In this document: piece by piece, positions 1-12,959 of the stretch
How the letters are laid out: each line of letters begins with the position of its first letter
Numbering within the stretch: position 1 is the first letter of the stretch
Notes under the pieces: model-generated
What the model was told of the DNA's origin: nothing
Seen by the model: the letters and a program-made list of their open reading frames with translations, nothing else
The model's database searches: none
Assembly: GCA_033032175.1 (NCBI GenBank)
Contig: CM065318.1
Span: 4,154,001 to 4,218,000, forward strand
Length of the DNA: 64,000 nucleotides
Source of the DNA: Saturnia japonica
Taxonomy: Eukaryota > Arthropoda > Insecta > Lepidoptera > Saturniidae
Direction: 5' to 3'
Translations under genes and position numbers: made by a program

Positions 1-192
1 AATCGTTGAGCAAATTTTTCATTTCTTTTTCGTATTTCGCAGTGTATTTTCTCTCCGGATCGTATTTGTCTACTAATTTTAACCACTGTTTATTGTGGTG
101 TTGTATCAAATGTTTGATGACCTTTAAAACGGTTTTGCGATGAGCATCATTGCATTTTGTGCAGCCTGTCTGTAGGGCGTTTGTAATGTGAG
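1..192 (-). CDS. Chemosensory protein (CSP/OS-D family), exon 2, cut by window edge
   Basis: Second coding exon of the gene whose first exon is at 2049-2232. It follows a good acceptor (TTTCAG, AG at 194-193) and reads open to the edge of the window. The translation contains GCTKC, the second C-x2-C pair of the four-cysteine CSP fold, followed by the helical, Lys-rich C-terminal half with the family's WLKLVDKYDP block. Together the exons give about 125 residues up to the edge, already near the usual CSP length, so only a few codons and the stop are missing. CSPs are small secreted alpha-helical carriers of hydrophobic ligands in sensory and other tissues. Which CSP paralogue this is cannot be told. 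Confidence 0.88.
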
Positions 193-1384
193 CTGAAATC
201 ACACGAAAAGTTTAAAATAACTAGGATGTTTGAACTTGGTAATTGGGATACCCAGTAGTAAAGAAGTTAAATTGGCTATATATTACGTTATGACCAGATT
301 TCTACGTGTGTATAGTAGAGTGGTCGATGGTTCGAGTCCCGCTGATTTGGAATTTTTACTATATTTATTTTGTTAATAATGTTATAAAGTTACGTTGCTA
401 TAAACTTGTAAACATAGCAACAGCCCAAGTTGAGGTTTGGTCACTGTAGTATCCTTGCGCTTGTTGTCATTTCTGTTAGGTGCCTTCTGTGTTCGCCACA
501 AAGTCCGATGAAGTTGTAAAGGACCAACAGACTAAAAAGTTATTCAGTTGAAAAAAACTAGCTAGTATATGTTAATTTGTTGCAGAGAGAGGACGCTTCA
601 GCTATTCCTTCATAAATAATTTATTTTATTTTATCCCTAACATTAGTGTAACGTTATTTTAAGATATACGGTCTATGGTCCGTTTACCCATTATGATGAT
701 GATGACGACCCATCATACAAAAATTGTAACAATGCTGTATGTTTTACTTAAAACATGGAGCACTTCCATAAGTGTATATAAAATGGTTGTGACAAATAAA
801 TATTGTTTCTTCAGCAAAATAATTGGAAAGTTTGCGGCTGTATTATACAAACATGCTACCGTCTTCCAAACGAATACACTTGATATTTCTTTATTATAAT
901 ATAACATAGTAAGTAAAACGTAAATTCTCTGTGATATTGTACGGTGAAATATTTTCTGTATTCTTTTCGAAATATAAACGTCTCGAACTAGTCGATATTG
1001 GCAATTGAAACCGAACGGGTTTCTATTCGCTGGTTTTTCTATTTTCTATTCGATTAACTTCTTATTTATTGCTACAACGAGGTCGTACAATATGTTGCAG
1101 ACTTTTGAATTTAGAATGCTTAATATAATAATTTAGAATCTGATTTTTGATATATCAACGTTACATTTATACCTAGGTGGTGATAATAGAGATTTAGTTG
1201 AAGATGCTTTAATTGGCTAAATGATTCTATGTAGTAAAAAATATTTGCTTTTAATAATAATATTTACAAAACAAATGAAGTCAAGAAAAAGAAGAAAACA
1301 TTCAACATATTTTTCCTCTTTCGTTTTTGCTGCAATTGCAAGATCGGTTCTCAGTTAAGAACTTTAATAAATAAATTTAACAAG

Positions 1385-1615
1385 ACAATATTAACAAAAA
1401 AGAAAATCAAGAGTTTCCTCGTATATCTTCGAAGTTGAAGGTTCAATGCCAATAAAATTAAAATGGGACCACCCATGAGGTACCTATCCCTTATTCAACT
1501 AAAAAAGAATAATATAAATCGCTTCATAAACAAAGAAGTTATAGCTAAACATCTTTAAAAAAAAAACATTCGAATTGAGGAACCTCCCAGTCTTTTGTTG
1601 AAGTCGATTAAAAAA
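1385..1615 (-). repeat. Rep-C dispersed repeat in the CSP intron
   Basis: This stretch shares long blocks (tcttcgaagttgaaggt, taaaatgggacca, a 'gaagtcgatt' end) with copies near 4.64-4.86, 14.24-14.48, 16.77-16.96, 27.95-28.09, 29.43-29.60 and 40.45-40.55 kb. The copies differ by many substitutions and indels, so the family is old. No coding sequence. Class unknown. Confidence 0.6.
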
Positions 1616-2048
1616 AAGAAATAAAGCCAATAATAGAGAGGAAAATGTGTAATTTCTTTCTTAATTTTATATATTATGGTCTCGTTATAGTCGGTTCTAT
1701 TTCGCATCAATAACGCTAAGCTATAGGTGACTTTTTTTGCAATAATATACTCTAATCAGAAGAATACTTGAATAACCTCGTATATAAATATAATTTTCTC
1801 AATCTAACATTAAAAATTAATGCTTTGGTGTATATATTATTGGATTTACGCCCGAAACACGGCATGTGCTTGGAATTATAGTCTCAACTGAAAGTATCTA
1901 ACCACCCAACCAGGGGGTTGTGAGTTTTGCTAAAAGCCAAACATCATTGCATGTTACAAATCAACGTCTTTCGTAGAGGTTTCCAAACCATTACACACAC
2001 CTATCATCAAAAGGTGATATACAAAGATACGTCATATAATATGGTTAC

Positions 2049-2232
2049 ATTTTAACTCTTTTCCTTCAGCAGTGCAAGCTCCTTCTTCCAGCACACATTT
2101 GATATAAGCGTCTAAAAGCCGTTTATTCTGTAATACTTCTTCGACACGTGAACTGTTGAATTTATCGGGATCCGCCTGCCTTGTGACTGCGCATGACATC
2201 AAAATCGTAATTGCTATCACCAGGAGACGCAT
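2049..2232 (-). CDS. Chemosensory protein (CSP/OS-D family), exon 1
   Basis: ATG at 2232 opens a hydrophobic signal peptide (MRLLVIAITILMSCAVTRQA). The mature N-terminus follows and then KCVLEEGAC, the C-x6-C pair that starts the CSP four-Cys pattern, and EGKELK. The donor (T|GTAACC, GT at 2048-2047) lies one base after the conserved Lys codon, which is the classic CSP intron position (phase 1). The phase fits exon 2 at 192. The intron (193-2048) holds a Rep-C repeat. Directly upstream of the ATG the sequence TTATCTTCCAG|C looks like a 3' splice site (AG at 2235-2234), so the 5' UTR may be interrupted by an intron and the promoter would then lie further right; no TATA box was assigned. Codon 62 onward in the unspliced frame is intron and should not be translated. 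Confidence 0.9.
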
Positions 2233-3285
2233 GCTGGAAGATAAACATAGAAATATTGTAATTTTTGATGTGAAAAATCTATAGGCGAGGGGTAAACCTG
2301 ATTGTTGGCGTGGCGATACAGGCCGTGGTGACTCATCGTCACGCTATATGTTGGGATATATTTACTATGAATTATGAAATTATGAATATACAATTATGAA
2401 AATAATCATTGCAACCCACTGACCCCCGCTGACCCCCATATGATCCCCCAAGGACCTCAAACAGACCTCCCACAGGGAAATTGTTGCGACACCCTTTGGG
2501 ATCCCTTACGATGTTTCACATCTGCCAGGCGTCCCGTAACGGCTTTTTTTTCAACTATATACTAGTAGATTTTAATGTAAAAAACGAATCGATGTTATAT
2601 TTGAAAATCTGTGAAATTTCGAAATCAAAATCATAATTTTGGCTAGAATTATTTTTGTCGAGGTTATGCTGTTTAGCAACGTTGCATCTTTCATAGCACT
2701 GTCATAGTGTTTTCAATAGTGCGCATTCAAATCAGTTTGTTTATAATGTGATAATTATCTAAATGGCAGACATAAACAAATTTGAATGATTTGCTTTGGA
2801 GTGCTTTTGCTTTCCTACGCTGGAAAAAGACATTTGTCATTAATAACAAGTACGTTTCTTACTCGTACGTTCATTTCATTCTTTACTTGTGTATTTGAAG
2901 TACTTTCTCTGCGTCAGCTTATAATAATTTGTGTGTTAATATTTAAATGCCCATGCCCAGTACTCGGATGCAAGAAGGTTATGAAACATATTTCATGAAA
3001 TGGTTTAGTTGTGTAGCAGAACTTAAAATAATTTTAATTTTAATTGTTTAAAAAAAATATACTAATATGAGATTTTATTTCCAGGTAAGTGGCAACAAAA
3101 TTATTAAATCAATTAATTACTCGGTAATTGGTGATTCGCAAACACACAACACAAGTTGTTCTAAAAATTATACATGTCAGTACCTATCAGTGAGTACCGC
3201 AAAACTAACCATACTTTTATATAGAAAAATCACACTACGTACTCGTCGAGTTACACTAAAAGGGTTATATAAAACTTCTACTTAC
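2233..3285. other. No gene seen; upstream region of the CSP gene
   Basis: AT-rich. Contains a C-rich patch (about 2400-2535) with repeated 'gacccccgctgacccccat' and a block at 2290-2345 that looks like dispersed-repeat sequence. Short open frames here look like chance. Any CSP promoter or 5' UTR exon should be in this stretch, but none could be fixed. Confidence 0.4.
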
Positions 3286-3620
3286 TTAAACCCTAAGTAA
3301 CGTGTCTAAGATTTCGTCATTAGAAACTGATAGCCGACATATTATTTTTATCATCACCATCAAGCTTGTGACACTACTAAACATAGGCCTCCTCCAAGGA
3401 TCGCCACTGGGCCCAGTCTTCGCATCCAGTCGTTTTAAGCGTATCTCTTTGGTCCATCGTTCAGGGGTTGCCCCATACTTATCGGTCGGTCGGTTATTAG
3501 TTCTGTGGCAGATGTGGCCAGCCAACTGTCACTTCAGCGAACGAATCCTTTAAGCTATGACGATAACCCTAGTTCTCTGTCTGATTACATCTTCTGATTC
3601 TACCGTTCAAAGAAACACCG
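3286..3620 (-). pseudogene. 3' end of a LINE reverse transcriptase ORF, decayed
   Basis: Read on the minus strand, the translation follows the C-terminal pattern common to lepidopteran non-LTR retrotransposons: an 'LAGHICHR' block, then WTKEIRLKRL and DAKTGPSGDPWRRP (the usual A-x-DR-x-x-W-x-x-EEAY region), followed by (ATC/GAT)-type triplets at the 3' end (about 3340-3360). The upstream part is frame-broken, so this is a 5'-truncated dead copy. Probably RTE-like from the triplet tail, though the clade is inferred only from memory of the pattern. Confidence 0.6.
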
Positions 3621-3734
3621 AGCATAGCTCTTTCTTATTTATTAGTAAATTATGAAGTTCGACTCAGTAATTTAACTGTGCTATTAGCATAACCTATTGC
3701 ATTATAATGAACTAACAAATATTAAAAAACAAAA

Positions 3735-4075
3735 TCGTGGTGGCCGAGGAGTGGCTTGACAAGAGGAATATTGATTCGATGTTCACACGGTCGCACTCCG
3801 GTATGTACCGATGATTTTGCATACTTTTATTAATTTAAATTGGTAACACTATCGGCCTACAGTGAAGGAAAACGTCGTGAGGAAACCTAAACGCTAATAA
3901 ATAAACCTAAACCTAAATATTCTTGTAGGAAAAATATAGATCTTTGGATTTATCTGCGTTTGAAATCGCCAAGACGTCGTGGGCTAGCGTGGTGATTAAG
4001 TCGTTGCTTTCCCTCGGAGAGAGGGCTCTTTCCCCTGTAAAGAGACACTTACAGGCTGGTATAACTATTATCATA
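3735..4075 (+). repeat. SINE-like composite repeat with tRNA-like head
   Basis: Starts with a Pol III A-box-like stretch (tggccgaggagtggcttgac), as in Ser/Leu tRNAs. It continues into 'gtgaaggaaaacgtcgtgaggaaacc' and a tail resembling 'gctagcgtggtgattaag...gagagagggctctttcccctg', a block widely dispersed in Lepidoptera. No convincing B box could be fixed. No coding potential. Confidence 0.45.
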
Positions 4076-5439
4076 AATCAAAACCGCCCGAAATATCTAT
4101 TGTATACCTAAAACACAATTTATTCGCTGAACGTATTACCGTGAAACTGCCCTTGGTTAATTGAGTTTCATTTTAATTTTCCATGTGAAAAATCCTTTTT
4201 AATATAAATAAACATAACTTACGTGTATATCTTGAGTTTCAATAAGTCTATTGTCTAAGAGCACTAGAAAAATGAAGTAAAGTATTCGCTGATTACTAGC
4301 AATTTATATCGGAGCAAAACCTTGTAAAGATGTAAAGAAAGAAGCTATCGAATGGCCATAACCTTTCAGTAATAATTATATTGAAGCTTCAGGTTGTAAA
4401 TTTGCAGGAAAATCAATGCAAATGGTATAGTTTTTTCTTCAATGATTTATATTTTTTTGATACAACAATAATAATGTTATTAGTAACTATAGTATTTTAC
4501 AAACAATTAAAATTAAAATACAGTTTAATATGAGTTTTAGTAAACAATACTTAAGCATTTATACAAGCATGAAATATTATTGAAAAATCTCACAATACGA
4601 GAGATAATTTATATTGTTTGAACAAGACAATTTTTGACATAAAAGAATCATCCAAATCGGTCCATAATCAAAGAAGTTATGTGTGGACATCCATAATAAA
4701 ATATATATTTGAATTAAGTAACCTCCGTCTTATTTAGAAGTCGGTTAAAAAGACGGAGGTTATCAATTAGAATGTATATTTATTTTTCTAACTCTTCAAA
4801 ATCATTTATTTTATTCTTTTTTGTTAAGAATTGTCTTGTTTTGAAGTCCGTTTAAAAAAGTGTTTATATTCTGTTCGATAAAGATTAATTAAGATAAAGT
4901 TTATTTTATAATGCTGCATTATTTATTAGAATGCTGCGAGAATAGATTCATGTTTATATGATTAAAACTTTATTTTAAAGTAGTTGTTATTTATATCATA
5001 TTATAGTGTAGGAAATTGCAATCACATGAATATTTCGTAAAATTCGAGAAACAATCAAACAATCTAGATCGTTGTGTTTAAACTGCTAAGAATGTTGTAT
5101 TATATTATGTACTAGATTTCCGCCCACGGCTTTGCTCGCATAGACTATACGATTTATATTTTGTTATATCTATTGTCCATACGTTAATCAACAAATTATG
5201 CAAACAATGTACCTAATTTATTTAAAAAATGCTATCGACAGAAAGTTAGAATCCAATAAAGCTTATTATTGGTGGATTATATTATTTAGTGCTAAAGTTA
5301 TCACTCTGCTATTGAAAAGGGCCACTCAGAATAAATCTGCCCTGAAAAATAGTATTTACCATAAAAAGTTTTTTACTCCTACTCTTAGGGATTGAATTTT
5401 TAAAAACGCTTCTTAATTATGTCAAGGTTTAAATAATCA
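4076..5439. other. No gene seen; includes a Rep-C copy
   Basis: Very AT-rich. A Rep-C copy lies at about 4640-4860 and includes the inverted 'agaagtcggttaaaaagacggaggtt' junction. A decayed 'ctagatttccgcccacggctttgctcgca' repeat start is at 5111-5145. The 65-codon open frame from 5198 has no recognisable features and AT-driven composition. Confidence 0.4.
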
Positions 5440-6020
5440 CGAGCTGACTGACTCGAATGATTGCCAAACATACGAGGAATAGGCTATATAACATTAGGTT
5501 ACAATTAAGCCAATTTAGCCAAGCATTTTAGCCTTAAGAATTGTCTTTTGTTACGTAAGTTAGAAGTCGAAGCCTTTGCGAACTGCTTATAAATGCGCTG
5601 GCTTAATGGTTAATGCTAGGTAAATACAATATTCTACAAAAATATTTCTCATTAGTATATCTAAAAAATGGTCAGCGATAGCATAAATCTATCTGTTATA
5701 AATAAGCCACAATAAGGTTTTTTTTTGTAGGTTAAAAATTAATTTTTGTGAGAATTACTTTTAATATGGCATATTATTAATCCTTACGAACAAAAGTTAC
5801 TTCTTCATAAAGACAATTTCATAAAAACAAACTTTGTCTTTCACAGCATGATATTTGGACGCATAGTTTCAGAGGTAATGCAAAATTAAAATAATACAGC
5901 ACTCGGCTCGGGTGTATGTGTATAGTAGTTAGCGGCGCCAGCCGCCCGATAAATATATTGTCTATACTAAAGTATTATAAATCATCAATCGGTGATTTCT
6001 TTGAAAACGGCTTATGAAAT
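5440..6020 (-). repeat. Rep-B dispersed repeat (minus)
   Basis: Antisense copy of the family seen at 38163-38885, 44425-45135 and (split) 60581-62345. Shared landmarks are the 'cttacgtaacaaaa' block, 'gaagtaacttttgttcgtaaggatta', and the GC-rich 'gttagcggcgc...' segment near 5930. Truncated relative to the plus-strand copies. Non-coding. Confidence 0.7.
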
Positions 6021-6793
6021 TTGTACACGCAAAGATTATGTCACTGCTCAATTAATAATAATTATGCTTTTACGCGATTGATAAAAATTGTCGGTAACTT
6101 GATAAAAATAAAACTACGAGACCAAAATAGTTACTACGCAATAAACGCGTGCGGAGTCGCGTGGCACTGCTAGTGTTAGTATAAACAACCTTCGTGGGCG
6201 TAGCAGTTTGCAAAATCTAGGTTAAATAAGTAGTGGGGCATTTTCACTACAGTATGTAATTAGGTAAAAAAAATTTTTTAGTCACGACATTACAAAGTCC
6301 ATTTCCATTATTATAAATACAATGAGGTAATCGTGTAAAAGGCTGCACGCTATTATATTCAGAGTCTATCATCAATCAGCCTCCATAAATTCGCGGTCAA
6401 GGTGATATAACTCTCATGGTCTTTAGTTTGGTATTTGTGCATAAGTGAAGTGGATTATAAATATAAACTGAAACCATGCATTCTGGGATCCCACAAAAAC
6501 TCCCTAGAAAATTCTAACACAGGAGCCACCATCTTCTTAGGAAACTGAAATTGTCATAAGACAGGACACTATATTTACTTGATAATGGCAGTAAAGCTCT
6601 TCATTAAAGAGGACTACTTGCCAAGTTAGAAAGAAGAAAACTCACGGTCAAAAAACTCTCAATTCATAATGGATTCCTAATTTAAAATCATTATTCTTTA
6701 GTTCTTTCTGTTTAGTTTTTTCTATTGGGAGACATATCTATTAGGGGTTGGCATTTAGAGGTGGGAGGGAGTCGAGCCGAATCTCGCCCAATC

Positions 6794-7132
6794 TCACGTT
6801 AATTTTTTTCCAGCAAAAACTATAAAATAGACAGAAAACTGGGTTACATTAAAAACAGCTTGTTTCTCCACTGAAATATGGCTAAATCCTATACAATAAT
6901 ACTTATCGCGGTAATAAGCGAATTCCATAAAGCAGTTACAGTAGCCCTTCGATTGTTTTGCCGCCACCGGCCAGCCGGAGCAGAAGCTTTTACTGATAAT
7001 CACATTGACATGTTGGTTCAAGTAGTCACTCTTGAGGTCACACACGTGTACTCGTGGATTGAGTTTGAATAAACATTCTTTTACGACTTTTAGTAGTTCC
7101 CATTTAAGTATTTTATTATTTAATTTTCCCAT
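6794..7132 (-). CDS. Unrecognised 112-codon ORF
   Basis: An ATG-initiated frame of 112 codons with scattered cysteines and a balanced, less AT-driven composition in its first 90 residues; the last 20 become hydrophobic and low-grade. I do not recognise a family. A donor-like GTAACC lies about 60 nt before the stop, so the tail could be intronic. It could be a first exon of a host gene, a fragment of a transposon protein, or chance. Confidence 0.25.
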   Translation of the reverse strand: MGKLNNKILKWELLKVVKECLFKLNPRVHVCDLKSDYLNQHVNVIISKSFCSGWPVAAKQSKGYCNCFMEFAYYRDKYYCIGFSHISVEKQAVFNVTQFSVYFIVFAGKKLT

Positions 7133-10100
7133 TGTGATTCTCGACTAGTAGTCTTAAATAAATCCATTACAATCAAACACAGGTTAACATATTTACACTA
7201 AAATACGCATTTTGATAAATCTTGCGTGAGATCACGGGTTGGGGGGGGTGCTGGTCGAGCCAAATCGCACCAAGGGGGGAAGGGGTGTCGAAAAATCACC
7301 TCACGTAGATAATGGACGCCGACTAGCGGAGTTTTTACGTATAACTTATATAACATTTTTTTTTAATCTGTATGTAGTTGAACGGCTTTTTCGATTTTTG
7401 TTATTATGTACAAGAGCAGTACAATATGTGATTCCGCAACTGATAGGCTATAAAAATTGTCACTAATTGCTTTAAAAAATCAAATAGTATGAGTAAAACT
7501 GAATTACGAGACGAAAATAATTAAATACTAAAAAGCGAAGCCGTGCAAAGTCGCGGACTGATCTAATTGTATGATAAAATCTGAAAAGTTTGTATTGTAG
7601 GCAAGTATGTAACAATGAAGGAACTGAGATAAAATTGCATTTAATAAAAAAAGTTTTTGTTTATATAATGTTAAGAAAATAAATATTCTGTTATTAATTA
7701 TTATTAAAATATAAACAAATTATAAACTTAATCAGTACATTCAGTTTTGAAATTCTAAATCAGCTAGTTTAGAATTATCAACCACTCGTACTGTATATAG
7801 AACAGTGCGTACAAGTCTATTCGTCACACAGCTAGGCCAGTTCGATGACGATCATAGTCTTGAGACTCAGGACTTGCATTAATTGTGTATATTCTGTCTT
7901 ATTTTCCCTCAGGCTAAATCCTATAGAAGTATTCGTTTGTTCCTTTTTAGAGTCGGTCGGTTGGAAACTTTTCCCGTGTAGCACTCCTCAGCCAAATGCG
8001 CGTTTTGGATCTTGGGTCCCACATTTTCTTAGTATATCTATATTTAAGCACGGAGTCAACTATCAAAACATAGTTTAAATTCGAAACAAACTCTTTCGAG
8101 GTGTATGAACTTACAATATATGTATGAGCTTAATAACATAAATTGATTTACTATTTACTTGTAGTTACACTAATTACGTATGTGTTTAAAAAATTTATGT
8201 ATCTCGAAGCACCTCAGGGGGCAAGTAACGTACGAGCGAAGCCAGCTATATCTTTCCCCTTTTCTCTTATATTTATTGTTTCGCGATATAGCCTTTTATT
8301 TATAATGTATTGGAAATGTTCTTTTTTCACAATTAAGTGTACAATGGGAAAATAAGTAAGTGAAAACAATGAAAAAAGAATTTTATATGATAGTAATTAC
8401 GATATTTATTTTATACAGCTATTGTGGCAACAAGCCTACGCCCCACCTAGCCTAAGGACGCTTGTAACGTCATAGGTATCACTACCGCGTTGCCGAACTT
8501 AACCCCCCCCCCAAACCCAAAAGAACCCAGGAACCCTACTCACGGCAGGAACACAACACGAGGTTATTTGGCTGCGATTTTTTGTAACGTGGGAGGTGCT
8601 TCATCAGTCAAGCTACATTAAGTTGAGAGAAATCTGTAAAGATATTTCTATGTGCCCTTACCTATGTTTAAAACTAGGAAAAAAAATATTTTTGTTTATG
8701 TACGAGAATTTTTACTTCTTTGAAGTAACAGAACGTATTTGATATAGTTAGATTATTGTGTCGAAGTTATATAGATTATAAATAAACACAAAAACTCCTA
8801 GGATAATTCTAACCAGGAAATCACATGGTGGCTAGAGCGATGTTTGAAGGTTAGAAAAATTTGTACGAAGTTAGGCTTAATTAACGAGTATCTAGTGTTT
8901 TTAACAATTAAAAAAGATGAAGGGAAATATCCTGAGGAAACATGAACGTAAAAAAAAAAACATGGCAGTATCGTGTAGTAAGAAGAAACGGAATTCTCGA
9001 TCTTTACAATCAACAGTGTGCCCATTATGCTTATATTAAGCCTAAGATTTACTTCGGAAATTCACTCTTTACCTCTAGCGTAGGATATATTATAGTAATC
9101 TATACTTCTTAAAATACAGTAAATAGTCGAAATCTGTATATTAATGATATCTGAAATACTAATTGCTGGGTTTAGAATAAAGAACAGTAAACATTAACAA
9201 CACTTTTTTAAATTTTTGTCTGTCCGTCTGTTAGTTTATACCCACCCCAATCACGCATAAAGTACAACACCGAACTTGATGGAATTTGGTACGATTGTAG
9301 TTTTATAGTCTGAAGGCATATAATATAGTAGATGTATTTTACACGTATGGACATTTGATGTTAGAAATACAATTTATTATAAATTTTAAAGTTGATATTA
9401 ATAGCTTTATACAATTATGGAAAAAAAAAATTAGCTTTATTCCGCATTTTTAAAATGATCACGAAATTGGCTTGATATTTATTGTCTCACTTAAGTGCAT
9501 TTTCTCTTAGGACGTGTATTAATAATTTAAGGCTGGGCTTAATCATTTTGCATATTTTAATATTGTGTTTAAATTTGTAAAATAATAAAGAATATCTCTG
9601 TTATTTATTAATTATACATATCGGTCTATTTCGATATAAATTCCTACAATAATTGATGTCGTTGTGTGGTGTTCTTTACGACATCGATATTTTTATTAAG
9701 TTCCACTATAGTATGTCTTTGTTCACTGGATATTAACGGTTAATAAAAATAAGGTTATTATATAAACTTAGCTTTTCCTAAAGTATTGTAAAAGCTCAAT
9801 TTTTTTTATTAAACTACTCAGGACTTATATGTCTTTTGGATAATATAGGTTAATATTTTAATTGATTATGTTTGTATTCTCAAAACTATACTGGTCAAAT
9901 AGTGAGGTGAGGTTATTTATTAGTTGCTGGTTTTTTTAGAACTGTCTACACTGTTAGCCTTAGGGGCCCTAAAGCCGCTGCGGCTTTTACAGCTTCACCG
10001 GACTTGAACTTTCATACACGAAATATATATACCATGTGGATGAAGTCGCAGGCACCGCTAGTGTTATAAACCTTTACAGAGAAGTCAAAGTTGGAATATT

Positions 10101-10714
10101 AATTAACGTAACTTCCCGCATGTAATCTACGTGAATGACGCGCTTAATTAAACCTTTTCGTCTTATCATTTTCATGTTAATATTCATTTAGCAGCCGCTG
10201 TGATACTCTAATAGGGTTGTCGAATATGTTATGGTGTGACCTTTTTGTATAATCAACTAGTCTGTACCACGGACATCGTTCTGGTGAAAGTACTATCTCG
10301 TTAATCAAATTAAAAAGAAAGAACGACCACAATTAGCAATATATATAGAATAGAAACGTGGGAACAATCTCTCTCCAATATACTAATTGCATGGTTAACT
10401 TCGTGGCTATGTATTGATGTTATTGTTGATTTATTTTGATTTCTATGTTTAATAATTCCCCTTTGAATGTCGCCAAGAGCGTAATAAGTTCCCTACCTGC
10501 CCTGTCCCGCCCTTGGTACGCCGTTGTATGAGACCTCGTTTATTCAGACGCTCGGACTGTTCTACCGATGTATTTTGTTAACTGACACCGAGTGCGGAAT
10601 TAAATTCATTATTTAAATATATAAAAGGACACTGTGACTGAGTGACATCTATCAACACATAGCTCAAACCAATTCAACGTATTGGGCTGAAATTTGCCAC
10701 ATAGATAGTTATGT
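7133..10714. other. No gene seen; scattered repeats
   Basis: Mostly AT-rich DNA. Recognisable items: an (N)G8 patch at 7221-7250; a Rep-E copy at about 8420-8645; a block at 9215-9310 of the 'tttgtctgtccgtctgtt' kind typical of repeat tails; and a Rep-G copy (ttaggggccctaaagccgctgcggctttt) at 9935-10020. Open frames in this stretch (for example 7239, 7845, 8143) have no family features. Confidence 0.4.
8420..8645 (+). repeat. Rep-E dispersed repeat
   Basis: Shares 'ggaacacaacacgaggttatttggctgcgat' and flanking 'gtaacgtcataggtatcactac' with copies at 39825-40020 and, more diverged, 57130-57255. Non-coding; class unknown. Confidence 0.6.
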
Positions 10715-11172
10715 GGACTACAGAATGCCCGCGCGAATCTTGCTCCCCCGCTCCCGGCTATTTTAAAGACAGAAGTGCTTATTGTGGGTGTTCCTTAGAA
10801 GATAGCCGTATACTCTCGCTGACTTTTTTGTAGGTCTTTTTAATGTCTACTATTTTTTATTACATTAATTTGCTATATTTGTTTTGTTTACTCAACGTAA
10901 GCCATTTAAGCGCCCGAATTGATTCACCATGACCAGTTTTTTTTATTTGTGCAGAAACCTAATTCTTTTTCTAAAATAAAATTAGCCTAAGTTACTTCCT
11001 ATAAATTCAGCTATCTACCAGTAAAAGTCCGTCAAAATCGGTTCAACCGTTTCGGAGATTACCTGGAACAAACAGATAGGCGGACAGAAAAAAAATAATT
11101 AAAAATGGGTTTTTTGTTGTAGGTATCGTATATACTTTCATATGCATTTAGTAAAAAACTGTTATTAATTAT
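10715..11172 (+). repeat. Rep-A dispersed repeat
   Basis: Copy of the most frequent family in the window. Landmarks in order: 'cgcgcgaatcttgctccccc', 'attttaaagacagaagtgcttattg', 'cgcccgaattgattcaccatgaccag', 'aaccgtttcggagattacc', 'aacaaacagatagg', 'gtaggtatcgtatatactttcatatgcatttagtaaaa'. The best copy is at 45494-46027. No ORF; probably a non-autonomous element or a LINE 3' end. Confidence 0.75.
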
Positions 11173-12959
11173 AATAAACAAGTGTTATGATCTGTGAATT
11201 GCAACAATTTATTTGTCGAAAAAATATTCTTAACTATAAGTCATTAGTCTACTGTGTAATAATACGACGACTTTGAAGTGTATCTTTAGACCGCATAAAA
11301 TTATACATCAACTAAATTTTAATTTTAATTTTGACAACCCTACTGTAGACGGATGAATTAACTTCTGGAAATTGCGTTATATTATATCCTGTTAGTGCTT
11401 TATACATAATTATAGAGTATTCAGTGGTGAGATGAGACCATGAATTATAAGCTGATAAGCTTCACCTTTCTTTGACAACTGAACTATTATATGTTGGCGC
11501 AAAGACCAAAAGTGGGCTTTCTTCACTTTTTATTGCAATACGGCAATACAATCGACAAGTAACGATGATCACCAAGAGAACAGAATCCATCAAAGGTCGT
11601 CGTCTTTGCCATGCTGGTTTGTATAAATACCTCTTAACTTTACGCTTGAAGGGCCGGATGTTGTAGGCAGGAGCTTCAAAGTATAGCAAAGTTAAGACAG
11701 AGAACTTTTTAGCTGGTACCGAGATGGAAGATTATCGTAAAACTTTGGCTTCGAAACCCAGCGTATGTATTTCTGTTGTGAAAAGAAGAGCAAGGAATTA
11801 AATTGAACAACTCATAATAGAACTTACCATAATACAGACGGCAGTAGGAAGGCATAGTCGATTGTTCAAAATACGAAAATCAACTTTTTACTTCTATGGT
11901 TTTTATAGCCTCATAATACTAAAAATGTAAGCTAAGTTGCCTGATTTACACAAAAGTAATTTTGGACGTTTTATTATTATTATAAATGCGAAAGAACAAG
12001 TATGTTTGATTGTCCTTTAATTGCGCTCGAACAGCTCGGCGCCGCTAGAATTTACATTTCTTCTTCAATAAAGTATGGAATAAAATATTATTATGCTTTC
12101 ACTCTTTAAAATTTCATAAAAATTGGTCAGTTTTTGAGTTAAATCTCGTCATACAAACAGACAGACAAACAAGGTTTTATTTAAATATCTATAAAAAATT
12201 ACATGTACAAACAGAATTACATATTTATTAATATAGATAAGGATTAAACAATATGTATTATTGGAAGTCATCAAAGGTTTCACATTCATAATGCGACATA
12301 GCTATTTCACTTTTCATTAAAGCAAGTGTTTTACAACAGTTTAACAGTTACCAATAACATTAAACAATGTTTCCAGCCGTAAAAACAAACAATAAACAGT
12401 CCACGTCTAAAGTACTTACCCCATGTCAGTGGCTGTCGAAATAAACTTCCAGTAAAACACTCATTTAGGGCGAGATTGTTTAAGACACCCCTACTATTTG
12501 TTTTTAAATATAAATCTCTATTTACTTTCTGAACTGAATACTTTTAAATATGCATTGCTATTCCATAAACCGACTAAGTCAATGGCTGTTAAAAGAGACA
12601 TAACATCAAACAAACCAAACAAAACAACTGATTTAATTAGTTACATCAAGAAATCATTGTCCATGGTCGTTTCATTTAATGAAATGAAAACATTAATTGA
12701 ACTTAAATAATTTCCTTAATTAAAACTTCATATTAATAACATTGGCCAAAGACATTCTTCTTGAAAATCTGCGGTATCTTGGACAAGAAAATATTACGTA
12801 ACTTCCCAAACACTGTCCAGCTCTTTCTCGAAGCTAGATGTTATGGAACTCATAAGAATGCTCAAGGTCTTTCTAAAAACTATGGAGAGGGCTTCACTCA
12901 GAGTTTCTTAACGCGTTCGAATCAGAAATTACAAGAACCAAAGTAATCGAAAAAGCCCT
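11173..12959. other. No clear gene; one repeat and one doubtful ORF
   Basis: A repeat with 'aaaaattggtcagtttttgagtt' and 'acaaacagacagacaaacaaggttttat' occupies about 11985-12240. A 70-codon frame at 12498-12710 has an acidic/Lys-rich second half but no recognisable family; I do not call it. On the minus strand a strong donor (GTAAGT) at about 12415-12420 follows an open frame, which could mark a host exon but is unsupported by homology. Confidence 0.3.

Noticed and set aside
322..345. tRNA B-box-like 'ggttcgagtccc'
   Set aside because: No acceptor or anticodon stems can be folded around it; at most a SINE or tRNA fragment inside the CSP intron.
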